This document shows, in pieces, positions 22,631 to 24,685 of a DNA stretch of 24,685 bases. The position numbers and the translations under genes were made by a program. Under the pieces are notes generated by a model. It did no database searches. It saw nothing but the letters and a program-made list of their open reading frames with translations, and had not been told where the DNA came from. How positions within the stretch are numbered: the first letter of the stretch is position 1; the number at the start of each line of letters is the position of its first letter. This DNA comes from CAZEIW01 sp964512305 (GTDB taxonomy: Bacteria; Pseudomonadota; Gammaproteobacteria; Burkholderiales; Burkholderiaceae_F). The stretch covers positions 1 to 24,685 of the forward strand of contig CAZEIW010000216.1 of assembly GCA_964512305.1 (NCBI GenBank), written 5' to 3'.

Positions 22631-24685
22631 CTAGTTGCCTGTGGCTGGCGGAGGTGTCGGGGCCGGGGCAGGTGGCGGTGCCGGTGCAGGCGGTTCCGGC
22701 GCCGGCGCCGGCTCGGGTGCCGCAGGCGCGCCGGGTTGCTCCGGCACCACCGTCGTCGCTCCGGGCGGCCAGGGGGTGCCCGGCGCCGGGCGTTCGTGCC
22801 GGGTCGTCGGTATGCGCGGATCCGTCGGATGCGGCGCCTCGATCGCCTGGGGTACGGGAGCCGCACCGGGTAGCGGGCCGGTCGTGCCGCCGCCGCCGAC
22901 GAAGCCGGGCTCCACGGGTTGCTGCGGCATGCCGGCGGCCGAGCCGCTGACCGCGCCCACCGGGTCGAGCCGCAGCGGCGCCTCGCGCACCGCCGACTCG
23001 GTACCGCTGAACACGTCGCGCACGCGCCGCTCGGCCAGCGCCGGCGCCCGCAAAATGTGCGGCGTGATCGACAGCACGATCTCGTCCTTGGTGTGGTTGC
23101 TGTTGCTGTTGCCGAACAGCTTGTCGAGCAGCGGCAGCTGCCCCAGCCCAGGGATCCTGGAGTTGGTCGCGTTCTGCTGGTCGCTGATCAACCCGCCCAG
23201 GATCTGCGTCTCGCCGTCGCGCAGCCGCAGGCTGGTCTGCGCCGAGCGCGTGCCGATCTGGTACGCCAGCGACCCCTGCGGCCCCTGGATCTCCTTGACG
23301 ATGTTGCTCACCTCGATGTTCAGCTTGATTCCGACGTCGCCCTCCAGGTACACGTGCGGCTCCACGTCGAGCTTGATGCCGACGTCGATGTACTGCACCG
23401 ACCCCGTCACCACCGGCGTGCCGGTCGACACCGGCGTCACCGAGTTGGTGATCACCGGCACCTTGTCGCCGATCAGGATCTTCGCCTTCTCCTTGTCGCG
23501 CACCCGGATCCGCGGCGACGCCAGGATGTTGGCGTCGGTGTCCTGCAGCAGCCAGTTGGCCGTCACCGCCAGCCCCGTCACGTTGAGCGTGTTGATCGGC
23601 GTGTGATTGAGCTGGCTCAGCGTGGTGGCCGTCGACGGCGTGCTCACCCCGAACGAGCTCGGCCACACGAACCCCAGATCGGTGAGCCGGTCGCGCGACA
23701 CCTCCAGCACCTCCACCTCCAGCATCACCTCCGGGTCCGGCAGGTCGTGCGCCGCGATCACCTTCTCCGCCACCCCGATCATGTCCGGCGTCCCGCGCAC
23801 CACCAGCGTGTTGCTGTGCTCGTCCAGCGTCATGTCGGCCGCCTTGAGCACCGTCTTGAGCACCGTCTGGATGTACTTGCCGTCCACGTTCGACAGCTGG
23901 AACACCCGCACCTTCAGGTCCTGGTACTCCTTCTGCTTGGCCGCCGTCGCCGGATAGATGAACAGCGTGTTCGCATTGAGCTCCTTCTTCTCCAGCTGGT
24001 TCTGCAGCAGGATCATGTCCACCGTGTCGGCCACCGAGGCGTCGCGCACGAAAATCGTCGTCTTCAGGTCCGCCCGCACGTCACGGTCGAAAATCACGTT
24101 CAGCCCCGTCGTGCGCGACAGCGCCTCGAACACCAGCCGCAAATTGGCATCCCGGAACTGCAGCGACACCGGCTTGCGCATCACCGAGGCCGCCGCGATC
24201 TTCTCCGAGCGCGCCCGCGCCGCCTGCTCCTGCTGCTCGGCCACCTTGGTGGTGAGCTGCTGCGCACGCACATTGCCCGGGTCCTCCAGCAGCACCGCGT
24301 GCAGCCGCTCGCCCGCCTCCTCCAGCTGCCCCGCCGCCACCAGCTTCTCCACCGCCGCCAGCTCCACCCCGTGCCGCTGGTCCATCTCCACGTTGGCCAC
24401 CCCGCGCAGCGCGCGGTCGCTCGCCGGGTCGATCCGCAGCGCCGCCCGGTACCACTGCTGCGCCGCGTCCAGCTGCCCGGCGCGCCGCGCCTCGTCGCCG
24501 CGCGACAGCGCGTCGCGCACCGCCAGCGCCTGCTGCTGCAGGTAATCCAGCCGGTACTTCGAATTGCCCGGCTCCGCCTCGCTCGCCGCCGCCAGGTGCT
24601 GCAGCCCCTTCTCCCGCTCCCCGGTCGCAATCAGCTTCAGCCCCGCCTCGTGCTCCCGCGACGCCGCACATCCGAAAAGCGCCGC
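22631..24685 (-). CDS. Secretin (GspD/PilQ-like lipoprotein), 5' end cut by the window edge
   Basis: At least 684 residues form the outer-membrane channel of a type II secretion or type IV pilus-like machine. The frame stays open to the window edge and reads AALFGCAASREHEAG, so a lipobox (LFGC) is visible and only the first residues are missing. Next come TPR-like helices (GEREKGLQHLAAASEAEPGN; AQQWYRAALRIDPASDRALR), then an STN/N0-like domain (VSLQFRDANLRLVFEALSRT), N1-type domains (VFQLSNVDGKYIQTVLKTVL), and the secretin core with VPVITN, GTRSAQTSLRLRDGETQILGGLI, IPGLGQLPLLDKLFG and EIVLSITPHI. The last ~130 residues are Gly/Pro/Ala-rich. It is the first visible gene of the run that continues with three pseudopilins and the NarL-type regulator. 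Third codon positions are almost all G or C. Confidence 0.95.
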   Translation of the reverse strand, partial: AALFGCAASREHEAGLKLIATGEREKGLQHLAAASEAEPGNSKYRLDYLQQQALAVRDALSRGDEARRAGQLDAAQQWYRAALRIDPASDRALRGVANVEMDQRHGVELAAVEKLVAAGQLEEAGERLHAVLLEDPGNVRAQQLTTKVAEQQEQAARARSEKIAAASVMRKPVSLQFRDANLRLVFEALSRTTGLNVIFDRDVRADLKTTIFVRDASVADTVDMILLQNQLEKKELNANTLFIYPATAAKQKEYQDLKVRVFQLSNVDGKYIQTVLKTVLKAADMTLDEHSNTLVVRGTPDMIGVAEKVIAAHDLPDPEVMLEVEVLEVSRDRLTDLGFVWPSSFGVSTPSTATTLSQLNHTPINTLNVTGLAVTANWLLQDTDANILASPRIRVRDKEKAKILIGDKVPVITNSVTPVSTGTPVVTGSVQYIDVGIKLDVEPHVYLEGDVGIKLNIEVSNIVKEIQGPQGSLAYQIGTRSAQTSLRLRDGETQILGGLISDQQNATNSRIPGLGQLPLLDKLFGNSNSNHTKDEIVLSITPHILRAPALAERRVRDVFSGTESAVREAPLRLDPVGAVSGSAAGMPQQPVEPGFVGGGGTTGPLPGAAPVPQAIEAPHPTDPRIPTTRHERPAPGTPWPPGATTVVPEQPGAPAAPEPAPAPEPPAPAPPPAPAPTPPPATGN

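Overview
The window comes from a very GC-rich proteobacterium. The most likely source is a betaproteobacterium of the Burkholderiales/Rhodocyclales type. The grounds are strong G/C bias at third codon positions, long spurious antisense frames, a NodT-type RND efflux operon, NarX/NarL and OmpR/EnvZ-type two-component pairs, and a lipoprotein secretin with pseudopilins. No rRNA, tRNA or CRISPR array was seen.

Layout. 1-300: a short MITE-like repeat with 33-nt inverted ends; its right end supplies the last codons of a secreted DUF2380-like gene. 281-2521 (minus): the DUF2380-like protein and a kinase-like/P-loop fusion protein. 2654-3616 (minus): an intact open frame of IS630-transposase descent that has lost all three catalytic acidic residues. 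3827-9833 (minus): a complete tripartite RND efflux operon in the order adaptor, pump, outer-membrane channel, with no regulator gene beside it. 10173-11116 (minus): a DUF423 membrane protein and a Spy/CpxP-like periplasmic protein with a His-rich tail. Divergent from the latter, 11367-13518 (plus) encodes an OmpR-type regulator and its EnvZ-type kinase. 13573-15165 (minus): an exported thioredoxin-fold protein with a long helical C-terminus. 15554-16756 (minus): an ammonium transporter behind a sigma-54-like promoter and an NtrC-like site. 16909-17939 (minus): a 2-dehydropantoate 2-reductase gene broken by one missing base, with a second, shorter copy of the window-start repeat at its 5' end. 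18253-18897 (plus): a small exported lytic transglycosylase. 19105-20253 (plus): a soluble NarX-type kinase, convergent with 20299-21039 (minus), a NarL-type regulator. That regulator is the last gene of a minus-strand run made of a secretin (cut by the window edge) and three pseudopilin-like genes (21077-24685).

How the parts may work together. The RND operon exports toxic compounds. The Spy-like protein and the divergent OmpR/EnvZ pair look like an envelope- or metal-stress module. The kinase/regulator pair at 19.1-21.0 kb is physically tied to a type II secretion or type IV pilus-like apparatus and may control it. The items most worth following up are the catalytically dead but open IS630-derived gene, the MITE-like repeat pair, the secretin/pseudopilin/NarL operon with its convergent kinase, and the sigma-54/NtrC-like control region of the ammonium transporter. 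No wholly new system can be proven from the sequence alone.
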